DNA of 64,000 bases, from positions 3,968,001 to 4,032,000 of the forward strand of contig NC_134026.1 in the NCBI RefSeq assembly GCF_964204645.1, read 5' to 3'. How positions within the stretch are numbered: position 1 is the stretch's first letter; each line of letters begins with the position of its first letter. Source of the stretch: Tubulanus polymorphus. Lineage: Eukaryota > Nemertea > Palaeonemertea > Tubulaniformes > Tubulanidae. Below the pieces are notes generated by a model. That model saw nothing but the letters and a program-made list of their open reading frames with translations, did no database searches and was not told where the DNA came from. The position numbers and the translations under genes were made by a program. Below, one piece after another: positions 26,834-39,825 of the stretch.

Positions 26834-26912
26834 AGGCCGTTTCATAAAAAGGTTTAACTCTTAAATCGATTTAATTTCTTCATTAAATCAATTTTTCTTA
26901 AACGATAGGCCT
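26834..26912. mobile_element. Small palindromic element
   Basis: About 80 bp that folds on itself: AGGCCGTTTCATAAAAAG at the left, AAACGATAGGCCT at the right, and AAATCGATTTAAT / ATTAAATCAATTT in the middle. The AGGCC end and TTCATAAAAAGG word resemble the element at 5251-5620. Confidence 0.45.
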
Positions 26913-27077
26913 CAATCCAGGATTTGCTATATCGAACTTAACTAAACGAATGACAAATTTTAAAATCAATCATATTTATTCTCATACACCAATTATAGAA
27001 AATGCCAGGAGTGCTCGAGGAATTATAATGTAAGCTCCTCAAACACGTGGACTTTAAAAAACAACTAGTCCAACCAC

Positions 27078-27118
27078 CATAGGCGTATAAACTATAAACG
27101 AGAGTTTATACACCTATG
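27078..27118. repeat. Hairpin repeat, family GTATAAACT (copy 1)
   Basis: Arms CATAGGCGTATAAACT (27078-27093) and AGTTTATACACCTATG (27103-27118) pair at 15 of 16 positions around a 9-bp loop. It shares core words with the hairpin at 32777-32826. Confidence 0.7.
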
Positions 27119-28548
27119 TAATGGTTCAATTGACATGAACATGTCGTTTTATCCCACAACAACAATTATACCTAAATGACAGGTATTTATGTACCTGAGG
27201 AAGTGCCTCATTTACAAAAACATGACCTGTATTTTTAAAAAAAGTCTCCAACATAAGAAAATTAAAACCAGAGATAAAAATACAAATTTAAACTGGAAAG
27301 CTTATGATTAACTAAACATTTGATTTAATTTTCATCAACTTTATTTTACAAGATAACTAGAGTTTTGCCACCTTTGCTCAGACATGAGCAAATTAGTTAT
27401 TTTTTAATGCAAAGTGTTTTTGGAGGTATCCTCTTATACGCAATCAACAAGATAAAATTGTTCACTTGTCAATTTGAATACAGCTGGCACAATTTACTAA
27501 CTTCATATATCCTCATTTATCAGGAGACTGCTCCTCTATTTTCCATAAGGACCTTAATAAAAAATAGTATGCTATGAACCACTGATCGAAAAGCACCACA
27601 GTGAAAAAGTTGCCCACTCATGTGTCACAATCGCACTGCTCATGTAGGACAGGTTGATTTTTGAGGGTCAAGTGATACTACATATATGCTTTGCCCCAAG
27701 ATCAAGTGGCATTTATTCCTTAGATCAAACCCGGCAAACTATTATAAAGTTCTTTCTTCGTGACAATTAAAGATATATCGAGTATCTTCAAACAAATATG
27801 GTTTAACTGACAAAGCTACAGTAACTTCTTAATTTTATTATTCAGCTTGATAGTAGATATAAATACAACTCTATATAAAGATCAGAAATTCAGATATTAT
27901 AGGCCCCACACAGACGCGGTTAAACCGATAATCAAAACAAAGCTAGGACAATTTACCAATTAGCATTGTATCCTAAAGTTATCAAGAAACTGCTGCTATT
28001 TTCGACAGGCCCTTAATTAAATCAGTATTTCATGAACCACTGAAAAGCACCAAAGTGAAATTGTTGCTATAAAACTTAACAACTGAAATGTTTCAACATG
28101 AATGATGAAAATGTACATCGTTTTATTCACACAACAATAATATCTTAATTGAGATTCACTCTAATTGAGATTCACTCGGATTCACTCTGGAAATCTTAGT
28201 ATAAATTAATCAGTCTTAATTTCATTTTCATTAACATTACTTTCACTAGAAAACTAGAATTTTGCCAACTTTGCCCCGACTTAAAGATTACCTAACACCT
28301 TGACATTACAAACTAAGTATTCTGACGTTTTTTCTTCCAGCTTTGAAAACAATTATCAAGCTTTGAAAACAATCAACGTAATTATACAATCGGTAACTAA
28401 TCAATAACATCAATAACTAAGTTTATAGCTGTTTACATTCTTTAAAAAAATTAAAAAGTATTTACCAGATTTTTGACAGTAAGTCTACCCCAGTATAACA
28501 ATAAATAGTCACAGCAGTGATTGAGCGCGGCTAGTTGAAAGGACGGTC

Positions 28549-28691
28549 GATCTTTCATAACAGTTATTCAAAGCATTCTATCATATCAGTTTTTTTAAGT
28601 GTGTTCGATTTAGTTAAGGTTTATGGTTATTTGTTTTGTTCATTACAATAACTGAGTTGATAGAATGCTTTGAATAATAACAGAAAAGATC
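28549..28691. repeat. Long inverted repeat (about 35-bp arms)
   Basis: GATCTTTCATAACAGTTATT (arm continuing to 28583) returns in reverse complement at 28658-28691 with few mismatches. The central arm part TTCAAAGCATTCTATCA is exact. The spacer is about 74 bp. It is either a MITE or a hairpin relic. Confidence 0.7.
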
Positions 28692-28939
28692 TCGGGTTTT
28701 CGCTAAACTTAGGGAAGGTTGTTCGATAAATGAAGAACCTTGTTGATAAATATTTGAAAAAATGCCTTTTCATGTAAATAGAATTTTAATTTATTGTTTG
28801 TTTGTATTGTTGTTTATTCTATTTATTATTTATTGTTTTTTTAATATTTTTTTAGAATTAATTTATGTACTTGTAGTTTGTAGTTATGTACATGTATTAT
28901 TTATATTCCTCTATTTACAACTGCATTTTTTCACTGTAA

Positions 28940-29115
28940 AGTCCTGGGGCCCATTTTAAAAAAAGCGCTACCGATTCACTGCCACTCCTTAATAATCATT
29001 ATACACCCGATTTGAAGCTAAGTGATTATTCACGAGAGCCATCTCGTGATATGGATTTCCAAATTACAATAAAAGAAGTTCAAACAGCTATAAACAATGT
29101 TAAAATGTTCAAAAA
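28940..29115 (+). mobile_element. LINE ORF2 scrap
   Basis: A short open stretch reads LKLSDYSREPSRDMDF followed by QITIKEVQTAINNVK, which resembles the linker before the reverse transcriptase in LINE ORF2 proteins (ITIKEVxxAIxxxK). It ends in a stop at 29113-29115. Upstream T-rich DNA may be further eroded element. It is too short for certainty. Confidence 0.4.
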
Positions 29116-31437
29116 TTAGTCCTAGCTATAACTTTATGCCTCGTTATTCCTAGCTTTACCTCTCAAATGTTATAATGATCTCCTTTCGGATAAAGCTTTA
29201 GTTTTCAAATACGTAGCTATGATCATCAAACAGATTGATGGAGGCTTAAAGATCAATGTGAAAATCGAAATCTACGATTTCAAATTTGTCAAAACCTTCC
29301 GTAAATATCAATGCCATCAAATTAGTACATATACAATTCAGCAAATAGTTAATATATGTACATCAACACTGGTCTAACGTTATGTTCTATGTTTCCTAAC
29401 TATGTGATATCTAGGGCCTAGCAAGACAGGGTTATAGCCACTGTTGACTATGTTTAACTACGGTAAGCATGATGATAAAAACTCACAATATGATGTTGAA
29501 ACTATATCTCGGCGATCGACGCCAACATTTACCCCTTGTCACTAACCTAACTTGACTTATCTATCGACCAAGGATCGAAGACCAATATCTTGAATTAATG
29601 GAGCTTAGCTTTTATTAGACTCTTAATTGGTGGTTTCCTCAACAGACTTTAAGGCAAGGAGATTGTCGATGGAGTTTCTTTGTTTCTTGCTGCAAAAGAA
29701 TCTCTTGTATCCTGGTTAGCCCAGCATGGATGTTTCAGTCTGGGTTGTTTTTATACATAAGTAGGCCTACCTAGGATACTGGGGTCAAAAACCCCGTCAG
29801 ACAGATTTTAATTCATAAAAATTATTATTCAATTGAGTGGAGGCATATATAGGCTTTTTAGATTACTTGCAGCCCTCATGGAAATTCTGCCAACAACTTC
29901 ATTGCGCTTACCACTCATAATTTGAAAAACCCCAAATTTCTTTCTCTAATTTTGATACTGGATTAAACGGTATCATCATGTAAATCTAGGAAAGTCCATA
30001 TTAAGAATTTCGTTTCTTGTTTTCAGTGTTAATAAAATGATAGTATCGGTTTTTTCCGAAGTATTTTAATGGCGTTAACATGTAAATGTTTGTTTATGGA
30101 TAAGATTGGTAAGGGAAAAGATTTATTTGAGCCTTTCCTTTCGAAGACAGAATACGTAGGCCTACTCAAGCAAGCAAGCAAGCTAGCAAACAAGAATCAT
30201 GGCAACTGGCAACTAGCAACTGGCAATGTCGTCTCAGGGCTTCCATATTTTTCCATATTTCAAGTTGAACATTTTGTTATATTTTTTATAATTATTATCA
30301 TGGCCGAAAACCAGCATCTTATGAGTTGAAAAATTTGGTTAATTTTTCACTTTTAGAACGCATCAATAAAATTTAATCGAATTGATGTGGTTGAAATGAA
30401 AGTAGTTTTTTCGCCGCAATATATCGTTACGCGGCAAGTTGTCAAAATAATCCAGAAATAAACATAACGCAATTTCTCATGCCAAACTTAAAATTTGTTC
30501 GAAATGTGAAAACTTTAACCGTGGCTCCTATAAAATGGACACATTCGATTTGTTAAAATTAAGTTTTATGGAATTTCCTTGTTCTGATTTAATGCACTAT
30601 TTGGTTTGTCGCAATACTTCTATTTCACACAATGCGTTATTATCCGTTTTGATGGTGGCGATGAAATTTCTGAGATTTTGTTTTCATGGTTGATGCTGCT
30701 GATGCCGCTTGAACATCAACCATGATACTGGTTTAATTTCTGTCTCGTACACAATACCAGGCAGCCTTGCCGCCTATAGATGTAATCTTTACAGGAGGAA
30801 CTTCCTTGTCATGAAGGTATTTTTCGATCGGCAAAATTTGAAATTCTGACGGGTTTTCTTGTCTGTTTATTCATGTTTGTTTGACGGGTTTGGCTGAAAT
30901 AGTACGACGTAAAAACCAGTTTCTCTACCTTTCATAATCCCTCTATCACTCTGTTAAGTAAAGTTAAGTGCGCATCTACAGTGTCAGTCTTATTTGTTCG
31001 ATCGGTAAAATTTTGACTGAGTAGAAGTATATCAAATTCAAAAGTCCTTATGAGGAGGAGGTAAGTACAGTGGACTCGAAGGGATAGAGAAGCTAGCTCA
31101 TTGGCAAAAGTCCAATATGACAATCTATGTTACTTTCCATTCTAAATATGCTCAATCTAACTTTCCCAATGCTAACAGTAACACTTGCCACAACTGTTAT
31201 AAAAAGAATCGGATGATTATATGATGAATTTAAATTGTAAATTGTTGATGATGAACATTTAGTTTTACTTTCTGTTTGATTTTGTAGGATTTTTACGATG
31301 GAGTTGTAGAAGCTTAACTGTGGCCATACCAGTTGTGGTATCATTAACGCCACATGGAGTCCACTGCAGTTTTACCGACGTTGTACGTATTCGATTAAAC
31401 TGGGAGGAAAAAAAAGCGAAACCGCTATTTGTTTGAA

Positions 31438-34400
31438 ATGTTGCTGGACGTCAACATGCCGACCACATCTTCGATTCAAGCGTGGCTCGGCCGAGAACTC
31501 GAACTGCGAGGCATCGACGCCATGATCTATACTCGATACATCCTCAGCATCCTTCAACAGGATAACTTTGAACTCGAGCACACAGAGCCTGACGTATTCA
31601 CTCCGAAAAAACAGATAAAAGCCGAACAGGTGCCCAGCATTGGTAAGAACAGAAATAAGAAGCACGATAAAAAGTCACTCGATGGCGATGAACTGAAGAA
31701 AACAGCAGCAGTCGAATGTTTACTATCTGTCACTGATGAAGTAAGTTTAGATTAAATCTAATTTTACATTCAATCGCATAACATTCAGACTACGTAATCG
31801 GGATCTGTTTGAGTACAGACATTATTGCATATTGCGCTTCATACCAGACCAATATCTCATCATCAAGACTTCTCAAAAACACGATGGCTTTCCTTTCATC
31901 GACTTCTTGATATTGTCATACAAAACCACACACAAAAGAGAAAAAAAATTCTGATTTCTTTGATGTTGAAATTGATTTTTTTTTTCATATCCTATCATAA
32001 TTTACCATCAAAGAAGGCAAGGCTGTATGCCTATGTACAGATAGCCTCTTAGTTAAGATATTTAGTGTCCTTTGTGATGTAGTCCTCGGTACTCAAAGCA
32101 CCTCTCGTTAAATTGTTCTTTTTGAGGGTGCCGCTAAAGAAATAAGTCCTACTTTATGTCTCATGGTTTTTGTCTTATAAGTTTCTGTAAAATAAATTTT
32201 TCTCTTGTTGATAAATATCAGTGCTTTTTTATATCAATCAATTTCATCTTAGAAGATATAAGATTTCATTGCTCCTAGGCCTATATCTGTCTGGATCATT
32301 TTATTGGATTACACTTCATTATATTATCGGTGAAATGAATATTTGTAGGGATCTGGAATTGAAAGCCTCGTTGAAGAGACGTATAATAAACTGAAGCAAC
32401 AGAAACAAGGAGCCAGTAAGTATTGATGATTTTCGTATGTTATGTAATGAGAAATGTGTCAGAGTGTACTAATAATAGATGTGTTTTTGTAGGGTCGAAA
32501 AGTCCTGGAACTTCTGGTGAAGAAGATGGCGATAAGCGAATGAAGAATCGGGTCCCGACTGAAAGGTATCATTTTCCTCACATTTTGAAGGTGTACTTGA
32601 CTCATCTAGCCCATTATTCAAACTCCGATCCCATTAGAAATGATTATGAAAAAAATGTCATCAAAGTATCGATATTCATTGTCGGATTTGCTACAGTGTT
32701 ACAAGCACTATCTCATAGTTGTGATAGGTCACTCTACCTCAAGTACCACAGTTCTAGGTTGTCCCTATGTGTGGTACCATGGACGTATAAACTAGATATA
32801 AACTAATCTAGTTTATACGTCCATGGTGGGACCTAACATTGTTAATTATTTCATTCATCAAGTCGATTGAGTTAAGCAATCTACCTGCATCCAGTGTGCA
32901 TGTTTATTTAGGCATAATTCCAACAGCTTGAACTAAATGTCACAGGTCTTTGTTTATATATAAATAACTGAGTCATGCTGGCGTCGTGATAAGGTATGAG
33001 TCATGTTTTATACGGGTATCACCGATTCATTGTTTGCAGGTATTATGAAGCATTTCCACCTCTGAGTGATAAACTAGTCAAAGGAGCACCGCCGGTTCAG
33101 ATAAAACCTGAAGAATCGTGGAGTCATAAAGTGTCAATTTCTCCGTCTGACGTCGACCGAAAGTCCGCGGAGAAATCGGCGAGTGTCGCGGAGAAATCGT
33201 CGCGTGGTAGTATTTCGTTCGAGAAAGTTTCCAATCCGAAACCGCCGAGGCAGTTCGTTATCTATAAAACGAAACGTAAGCAAGAATTCGACGATTCAAA
33301 TCCGTATTTCATCGTGCCGAAGATGTCGCCGACTTGCGGAAAACTTCCGACTGGTTTACTCGATTGTGACGACCCGGCGCATCGAAAAATGAAAGAGGAG
33401 ATACTTCGGCTTATTCGACGCGAGGCCAGCATCTGTGAGTCGTCGTCGTCGAATCGTGGTAAAAATAGCAATGGACAAACTACTGGTGTTGATGGACCTC
33501 ATGAAGACTGGTCATGGTACACAGAGCCGCTCTACAAGATGTTTCCCCCAACTTCTCTTCGAAAAGGTCGTCTTTACCAACGTAAAGTAACAGCCGATGA
33601 GAACCAGAATATCGAAGAAGAAGGCGATCCGTTATCGGAGACGGATATTCTTCAGTCGATCAAAGATGCACTCGAAGATGGTCGAGAGGTGTGGTGGTGT
33701 ACGGAGCCCGGTACTGATGTGATGCTCGATGGTGAAAAAGGTGCTGATGTCGATTCTCAGATGGTCGACGATTGTAATTCTGCTTCGGTTTCCGTTCCGG
33801 TCGATGATGAAAAGACTGAATCGGACGAGGCTCGTCCTGCAAACAATACCGAAGAAGATGTTCTGAAGTGTTTCACGACGCCGTTGCCCAGAATTGAATC
33901 GGAATCTGGCCACAAAGCTTCGAGGTTTTTGCCGTATATATTGAAACGCATGAACAAGGAAAGCATGCTTACGCGTTTGAGTGAAAGTAGCGCGAGTCAG
34001 TGCGAGAAAGTGAATGAGATCTCTTCGGCGAGATCTCTCAGTGAGAGCGATGCTAGTGCTCACCCTGTCGCTGATCTGTTAGACGATGCGAAAGCATTCA
34101 GCGGTACAGATGATGACGGTGATGATGACGAAAATGAGGTCGATAATGGCGACGATGTACTCGATGTAAATGATGGTGATGATAATGCTGCGGTAGTTGT
34201 TGAGAAAGAAGATACAAGTTTCGTCGATATAACCAGCAATTCCGCCGAGATTAACGAGCTGAGATCGTGTTGTATTGATGACGGTTATCTCGCCGAACCC
34301 GCTCGAAAAAAAAGAGACGGCGTCGATAGTCCATTACTGGGGGATAGCTTCTTTTCTCTGCTCGACTGGTGGGACAACAATGACGTAAATGACAACGAGC

Positions 34401-37400
34401 AGCCGTCTCCGAGTCCATATGAAAATATCGATAATCAGAAGACATCAGTTGTTAGCCAGCTGGAGGTGAACACCGAATTTGAAAACATCGCCAACGATCT
34501 GATAGACGAGTTGAACGAAAGGTACTTCGATTGGACGAACGTCAGTTCGATGGATGTTGGATTCACGGTGTCGCCAGGTGAGAAGTTGAACTCGCCGCAA
34601 TTTTTGAGTTTTCGTTGGAACCTGATGTCTCCGGGAAGCACGTCGGTGTGGTCGTGTAGATGGGAGACGTCGTCGACGATGGTATCGCCGGCTCAACCTC
34701 TCGAGCGGTATTTCAGACGCGGATTATACTCGACGACGCCTCCGCTACAGACGCCGAATCAGATTGGAAATAAATGGTTCGAGACGGCCCTATTCCTGTC
34801 TACTTCACTGGACACGCGGTACCGCGAGCCGTTACCGGTGGAAAAAATTCGCGCCGATGCCGATGTAACTAGTTCTAACGAGTCGATGCTTTGCGACGCC
34901 ATTAAAAGTCTAATCAACCGCGAACCTCATTGTCAAACGGTCGGCGATATCGTGAAATCATTGCGGGAAATAGCATTGAATCATGTCTATAACTCGGACG
35001 ATGATTTCAACGATCGATTCACGTCTCGCGCGGAATTGGCTCCCGACGGAGGCGCGGTCGTCGATGAAGGTCGTGCGCGTCTGTTTACTCTGAAAGTTTC
35101 TCCGGTCGGTGGTCGCGATGAACTGTGTGGCGATGACGACGATAACCGATGGTGGGATGCTCTACGAATGTGGGACGACTATCCGGGTGACCGTAATGAC
35201 GAAGAGGAAAATGACGATGATTTGAGTTTCGATTGGGACTTTTTCATCGAGCCGGATTCGACGTACAGTCACGTATCGGGCGTCGGCGCGTTCTTGAAGT
35301 CGGAGTTCTCGGCGTTCAACGATTCGATACCGCGACGTCTGCCGCACGTGAAGAGCGAATCGGACCTGAAACCGATTCTTCACCGACTCACGCGACACAA
35401 CAGCGACAGTAACTTGTTCGCGAAAACGGCGCCGGTCATTCACCTCAGAAAATTAGCGGCCGACGAAGAAAAGAAAGAAGTTTGTCCACCGTCGCCGAAC
35501 GCGTTGTACTCTCCGCAGACGCACTTCAAGCCGATTCGATCGCTCTCTCACGACAGCAACAGCACGGCCGGTAATTCCGACTCGACCGGCGACGCGACGG
35601 CGGACACCCATAATCAAAACGCGTCGGATTTGATTTACAGCTACGACTGGGTCGACGGCTACCAGTCGTACTGTTTAGACGAGAAAGCCACAACGGACGC
35701 CATTCGACAGAAGTTCATTCCGAAATTCCGATTGAATCTCGACGGCGATAAATGGTCGCAAACGAACGGTCTATCGCCCGAGAAGGAAACTCCGCCCGAA
35801 CAGTCGTTACTATCCATTCAGCATATTTTGCCCGAAATAAGAGAAGGTAAAGAATCGACCGATTCGACCACGGCTCGGGAATCGTCGGTAGAATACGACG
35901 ATTTCACCGTCGATCGTTCGTCGCTCTATTTAAGAAGAAGAGCGGACGATCGTCGTTTGTTGAACGCGGCCGAGGCGTCTGCCGCTCCAGTCGGCGAATA
36001 TCTCAGCGATGAAGAGTATAATCAATTCACGTCTCACTTCTCGTTGTCTCAGTTGATATCGGGCGCCGAATCGACGAGCAGCTCGAGTCGCAACGACGAC
36101 GCGGGAACTCGCGGCTCGAGTCGGAGCGGTAGTTACTGCGTACCGGATGACGTAGACGTCGTCACTCCGTCGTCGTCGTATTGGACGATGGATTTCGCCG
36201 AGCGCGACGTTTTCCACGAGGAACGCGAGCCGATCGAAGCCGACGATCTCGACGTGATGATGCTTTGCAGCGCTCACATACAAAGCAGCGGCGACAGCAC
36301 CAGCAGCAGCGACTCGGGCGGCGATCGTCGCACGACGTCGACCTTACGTGACGCACGCGAATCTGATATTAAAACACCTCAACTTTTGATCTCAAATGAC
36401 GATACTGTTGATCAGTCTCTGATAAACGTTTCTCTACCACGTCGTCGTCTCGACGAGGCCGATGGCTTTTCCGATCTTTGGAGCGATGAGCCGACGGAGA
36501 ATCGAGGTAATATTTGGAGCAGCGGTGGTATGTCGCTCGATTTGCCGTTGTCATCGTCTGCGTCGTTTAATCGAGCCGATGATAACGAACTGAAAAGTAA
36601 AAGTCTCGGTGACTTGGATGATGATACCGCGGATTACTACGCATCTGAACCGTGGAGTGATGGGATTGCTGGTGACACATTTGCCGGACATGCTGATGTT
36701 TTTACGGATGAGATTAGTGAACAGGTGAGTGAAAAATAGAATTTCAATCGTGCTGAATTCATGACCAGACAATTTACTGGTAGTTATTATCCATGATTGC
36801 CTGGACATGAGATATCTATTCTTAACTCCCATTTCAGTTGATAAATTTCCCATCACCTCCGCGAGATGGTGTTCTATATTCCTCTGAACTGGAAGACCAT
36901 TGGCTGAATTCCGACTCCAGTGGTGTCCATAAACCTAGGAAGCGTGTTAAAGGTATAATACAGAGTTCATTGCAGATCTTTGTAAGGCGCTTTAAAAGTG
37001 CTTACTTGTCACAAAGAGATTCTAAAAAGTACTGGCACGCTTGCTTCTGACTTGGGTATCAAAAATTATTTTTTTGACGAAAAGTGTAAATTTTGCCTAA
37101 AGAAGTGTTACTATCAAAATGTGCTTTAAAGTGCTTGCTTTTGCCTGAGCCTTTGGAAACTGTGAATAACTTACCGGTATCAATATCTGCTTGGAGAAAG
37201 TTACATTGCATTTTCATCTGAAAAATTGGACGTATTTGCCTTGTATTTGTAGGTTCCATTATCAATAAACCATGTAGTTTCTTTATGGAAGGAAACTGTC
37301 GTCGTAAAGGCTGTCGATTCTCTCATGACCTGTCGACGATAACGTGTCGTTTTTGGGAACGCGGCGAATGTTTTAAAGATTTCACTTGTCCATTTCTGCA

Positions 37401-38490
37401 CGGATATCCCACGTAAGTGTCGAATTTGAACTCACCCAATTACGATGATGATTCTAATAGATAATGATATTAATGTTCATGATGCAGGGGTGGATCCACG
37501 GGGGAATTGTGAGACTTGTATAAGTCCATCAAAATTTTTGAGTGCCCTTTTCTATTTTGTTGACACAGATGGTTGGTGCTCCCATTTCAGTGCAGGAGTG
37601 CACCTAATGTTGCCTTTATAGACATCAAAGTGCCCTTTTGGCGTGTGAAAAGTCCTTCAAAATTGGCCTCTGGATACACCTCAGATGACGTTTCACCATT
37701 AAGTCAAAATATTCATATGCAATGTACGGGTATTTTGAGATAACTTATGTCGCACATACTACAGTACTATGCAGGACTCTACCAACCCACTAACTGTTAT
37801 CATAGAGTCAAATGCTTTACCAACTCTCCCATGATTGCGTTAAACTCTGTATATGAATGCGTTCGAATCGTTGACCTTAAACTGACGAATGAAAAATTTA
37901 CATTTTGATTGCTTCCAGTGTGAATATGTTTGATGACACAGATGGAGAGCAATACTCAGATGACTCAGGAAATGTTACACTAGATGCTGATGTAAGTAGT
38001 TAAATTACGCATTTTAAATGTATGACTGCGACAGATGTTACGCATTGAAATTGCTTTTTCAATGTTGTCTTTTCAAATTGATATTTGAATAGCATTTGTT
38101 AACCCTTTGATGTCTCAGCAGTCATTTTCGTTTGAAATTAGGGAATAGAAATTTCATTTTTGATGACTAATGCCTGGTATATGATAGAAATGTCTAAAAC
38201 AAGCAGGAAATGTTTTGTTTGGATCATTGATTTTCTGAGTTCAACGTTTTTTCACAAGAAAAATAATACAAAAAGCTTACAGAAATATTTGGAAAGATTT
38301 ATGATTAAATCATGATTTATACCGATGACTTTTTCAGGATATTCTCAGTTTTGATATACCGGTCAGCCATCACTTACAAGGAGGCGGTTCTTCTCGCAAG
38401 AAACACGTGCCGTTGTTCAAAAGACGAAACGGCAAGAAAAATCGCTCGACGCCGTCTGCCGATATCGTCAGTAAAGACGGAGATATATGA
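31438..38490 (+). CDS. KIAA0232: KIAA0232 homolog with C-terminal tandem CCCH zinc fingers
   Basis: Function is unknown in vertebrates (family knowledge). Exons are 31438-31740, 32349-32415, 32493-32565, 33040-36724, 36838-36952, 37253-37412, 37919-37991 and 38338-38490; phases all agree, giving 1542 aa. Conserved with human, as I recall it, are WLGRELELRGIDAMIYTRYI (N-terminus), GSGIESLVEETYNKLK, YYEAFPPLSDK, the WYTEP motif and SPQTHFKPI. The 3.7-kb exon encodes an acidic, Ser-rich, probably disordered region with scattered tryptophan motifs (RWWDALRMWDDY, FDWDFFIEPDS). Residues 1422-1439 and 1446-1464 form CCCH fingers (C-x7-C-x4-C-x3-H and C-x7-C-x5-C-x3-H), then a basic tail. The ATG at 31438 is chosen; a second ATG at 31456 is possible. 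Confidence 0.87.
32777..32826. repeat. Perfect 20-bp hairpin repeat, family GTATAAACT (copy 2)
   Basis: CCATGGACGTATAAACTAGA (32777-32796) is repeated exactly in reverse complement at 32807-32826 around a 10-bp loop. It lies in intron 3 of the KIAA0232 homolog. The arm shares CGTATAAACT with copy 1 at 27078-27118. Confidence 0.85.
37485..37682. mobile_element. hAT-like MITE in KIAA0232 intron
   Basis: The left end CAGGGGTGGATCCA (37485-37498) and right end TGGATACACCTC (about 37671-37682) are imperfect inverted repeats of the CAGGGG(C/T)GGATCCA type that I associate with hAT-derived MITEs. There is no open frame. The interior contains repeated AAGTGCCCTTTT words. Confidence 0.45.
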
Positions 38491-39825
38491 CTGTCGAAGT
38501 ATAGCGTTAGCTGGTGATTATTATTGACAATAGGATTCTCTGTGTACACGAACCTTATAAGAGTATATTTCACGTTGATTGCTCTGTAAGTATAAACCCA
38601 CCTCATAGCTTAGTGAGTCATCGATTGAGTACGGATCATGCGTGCTGATCTACTGTTACATCAGACATTGGTGAATGTAGTGATGGTGATGACGACGGCA
38701 GCAGTAGGGTGGAGACGGCCGCAATGAAAATGAAACAGAATGTAGAATAAAATAAACGGCGACTGTGATATAATAGGGGGGATGAAGTATACCGAAATAT
38801 TGCTGAAATGATTTATGCGGGCGCCGATGTTTCCTGTGTTAGAACCGAACCGAGAGGCCAGTTTCACGGATCAAGCTGATCCGGATTCATTTCAATCGTC
38901 GAAATAATTTGAATTTACGAAAAATGACGCGGTTGTTATCGTCCGGCGGTGGTAGCTTCAATTAGAATTTGGTTGTTGCGCGCGTGAAATTTGACCGAGA
39001 GATTAATTTATTTCTTCTTCCGAGGTGATAACGAAACAGGAAACAGCGACGCTCACGCGTAAACGGAAAATGGCGATGTCTTGTTATTTATTGTAAGAAC
39101 TCGTGTAACGGTTCTTAATCAAACTTCATTACGTTTAACCTCTTGACTACCGACCAATTTGATGTAACCCTGTAGATACCGGAGGATGATCTTTCATGAG
39201 CTTAGATTTTCTTCGGATGAAAAACTTGCAACTAGTAAGGCATGCCATAGTCTAATACATTGCGTGACAGACTGTCTGTCAGGGTCTCAGAAATCAGATG
39301 TTCACGCTAGTAAATAGTCTGTGACATCAGATATTTCAATAGCGGAAGGTAGACGAGAGGTTAGTCATATGTAGCTGTTCCATTTATTCGTATCGGTAGT
39401 ATGAACAAAAAAAACATTAAAAACGCATCTGTGATATATGTTTAGATGAATCGATTTAGTTCGAAACGGTTTGTTATTGTGTAAAAATGTGTAAAAAATT
39501 ACGCGCGACGCTGAGGCACATTTGCATTGAAAGAAAATAATGCTATAGATGTATATGTCTCTTTTGTGTACGGAAAAAAAGTGTATTGAATAATATTGAT
39601 TATTTTGTTCTCTTTAATGTATTTTTCGTTTCATGTCATTATTGTGAATATGATGAAATCCGTAGATATATATATATATATATATAATGAAAGTGTTTAT
39701 TGAAAGATTTATTCTAATCGGTTGTAGTTGTAGCTATTTAAGATGCCAACTATTATTCTTATTCATGTGATAGAAAGAGCTGTAACTTATCTATATTATT
39801 GTTATATGCGTATAGGTGTATGGCA

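Larger units (their letters stand above)
26525..31437. other. Repeat-rich spacer between DDRGK1 and KIAA0232 homolog
   Basis: It holds the upstream regions of two divergent genes plus foldback repeats (26834-26912, 27078-27118, 28549-28691, 30685-30724), a LINE scrap (about 28940-29115) and degenerate repeated blocks. Examples of the blocks are TCGTTTTAT(C/T) words at 27143 and 28118, AACTAGA(G/A)TTTTGCCA at about 27356 and 28252, and GAACCACTGA...AAAGCACCA at about 27576 and 28034. The open frame at 28762-28959 is T-rich low complexity. No host gene is supportable. Confidence 0.6.

Noticed and set aside
28762-28959. 65-codon hydrophobic ORF (Phe/Leu/Ile-rich)
   Set aside because: T-rich low-complexity DNA gives such frames by chance. 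There is no signal-peptide pattern or family likeness.
30685-30724. 11-bp perfect hairpin CATGGTTGATG / CATCAACCATG as a microRNA precursor
   Set aside because: The stem is far too short and the flanks do not pair.
32566-33039. Possible U12-type intron (donor GTATCATTTT) in the KIAA0232 homolog
   Set aside because: The donor is only near the U12 consensus and no TTCCTTAAC-like branch site lies before the acceptor, so it is treated as a normal intron.
34000-36356. Several long open frames on the minus strand opposite the KIAA0232 large exon
   Set aside because: They are Arg/Ser-rich shadows of the GC-richer coding exon on the + strand.
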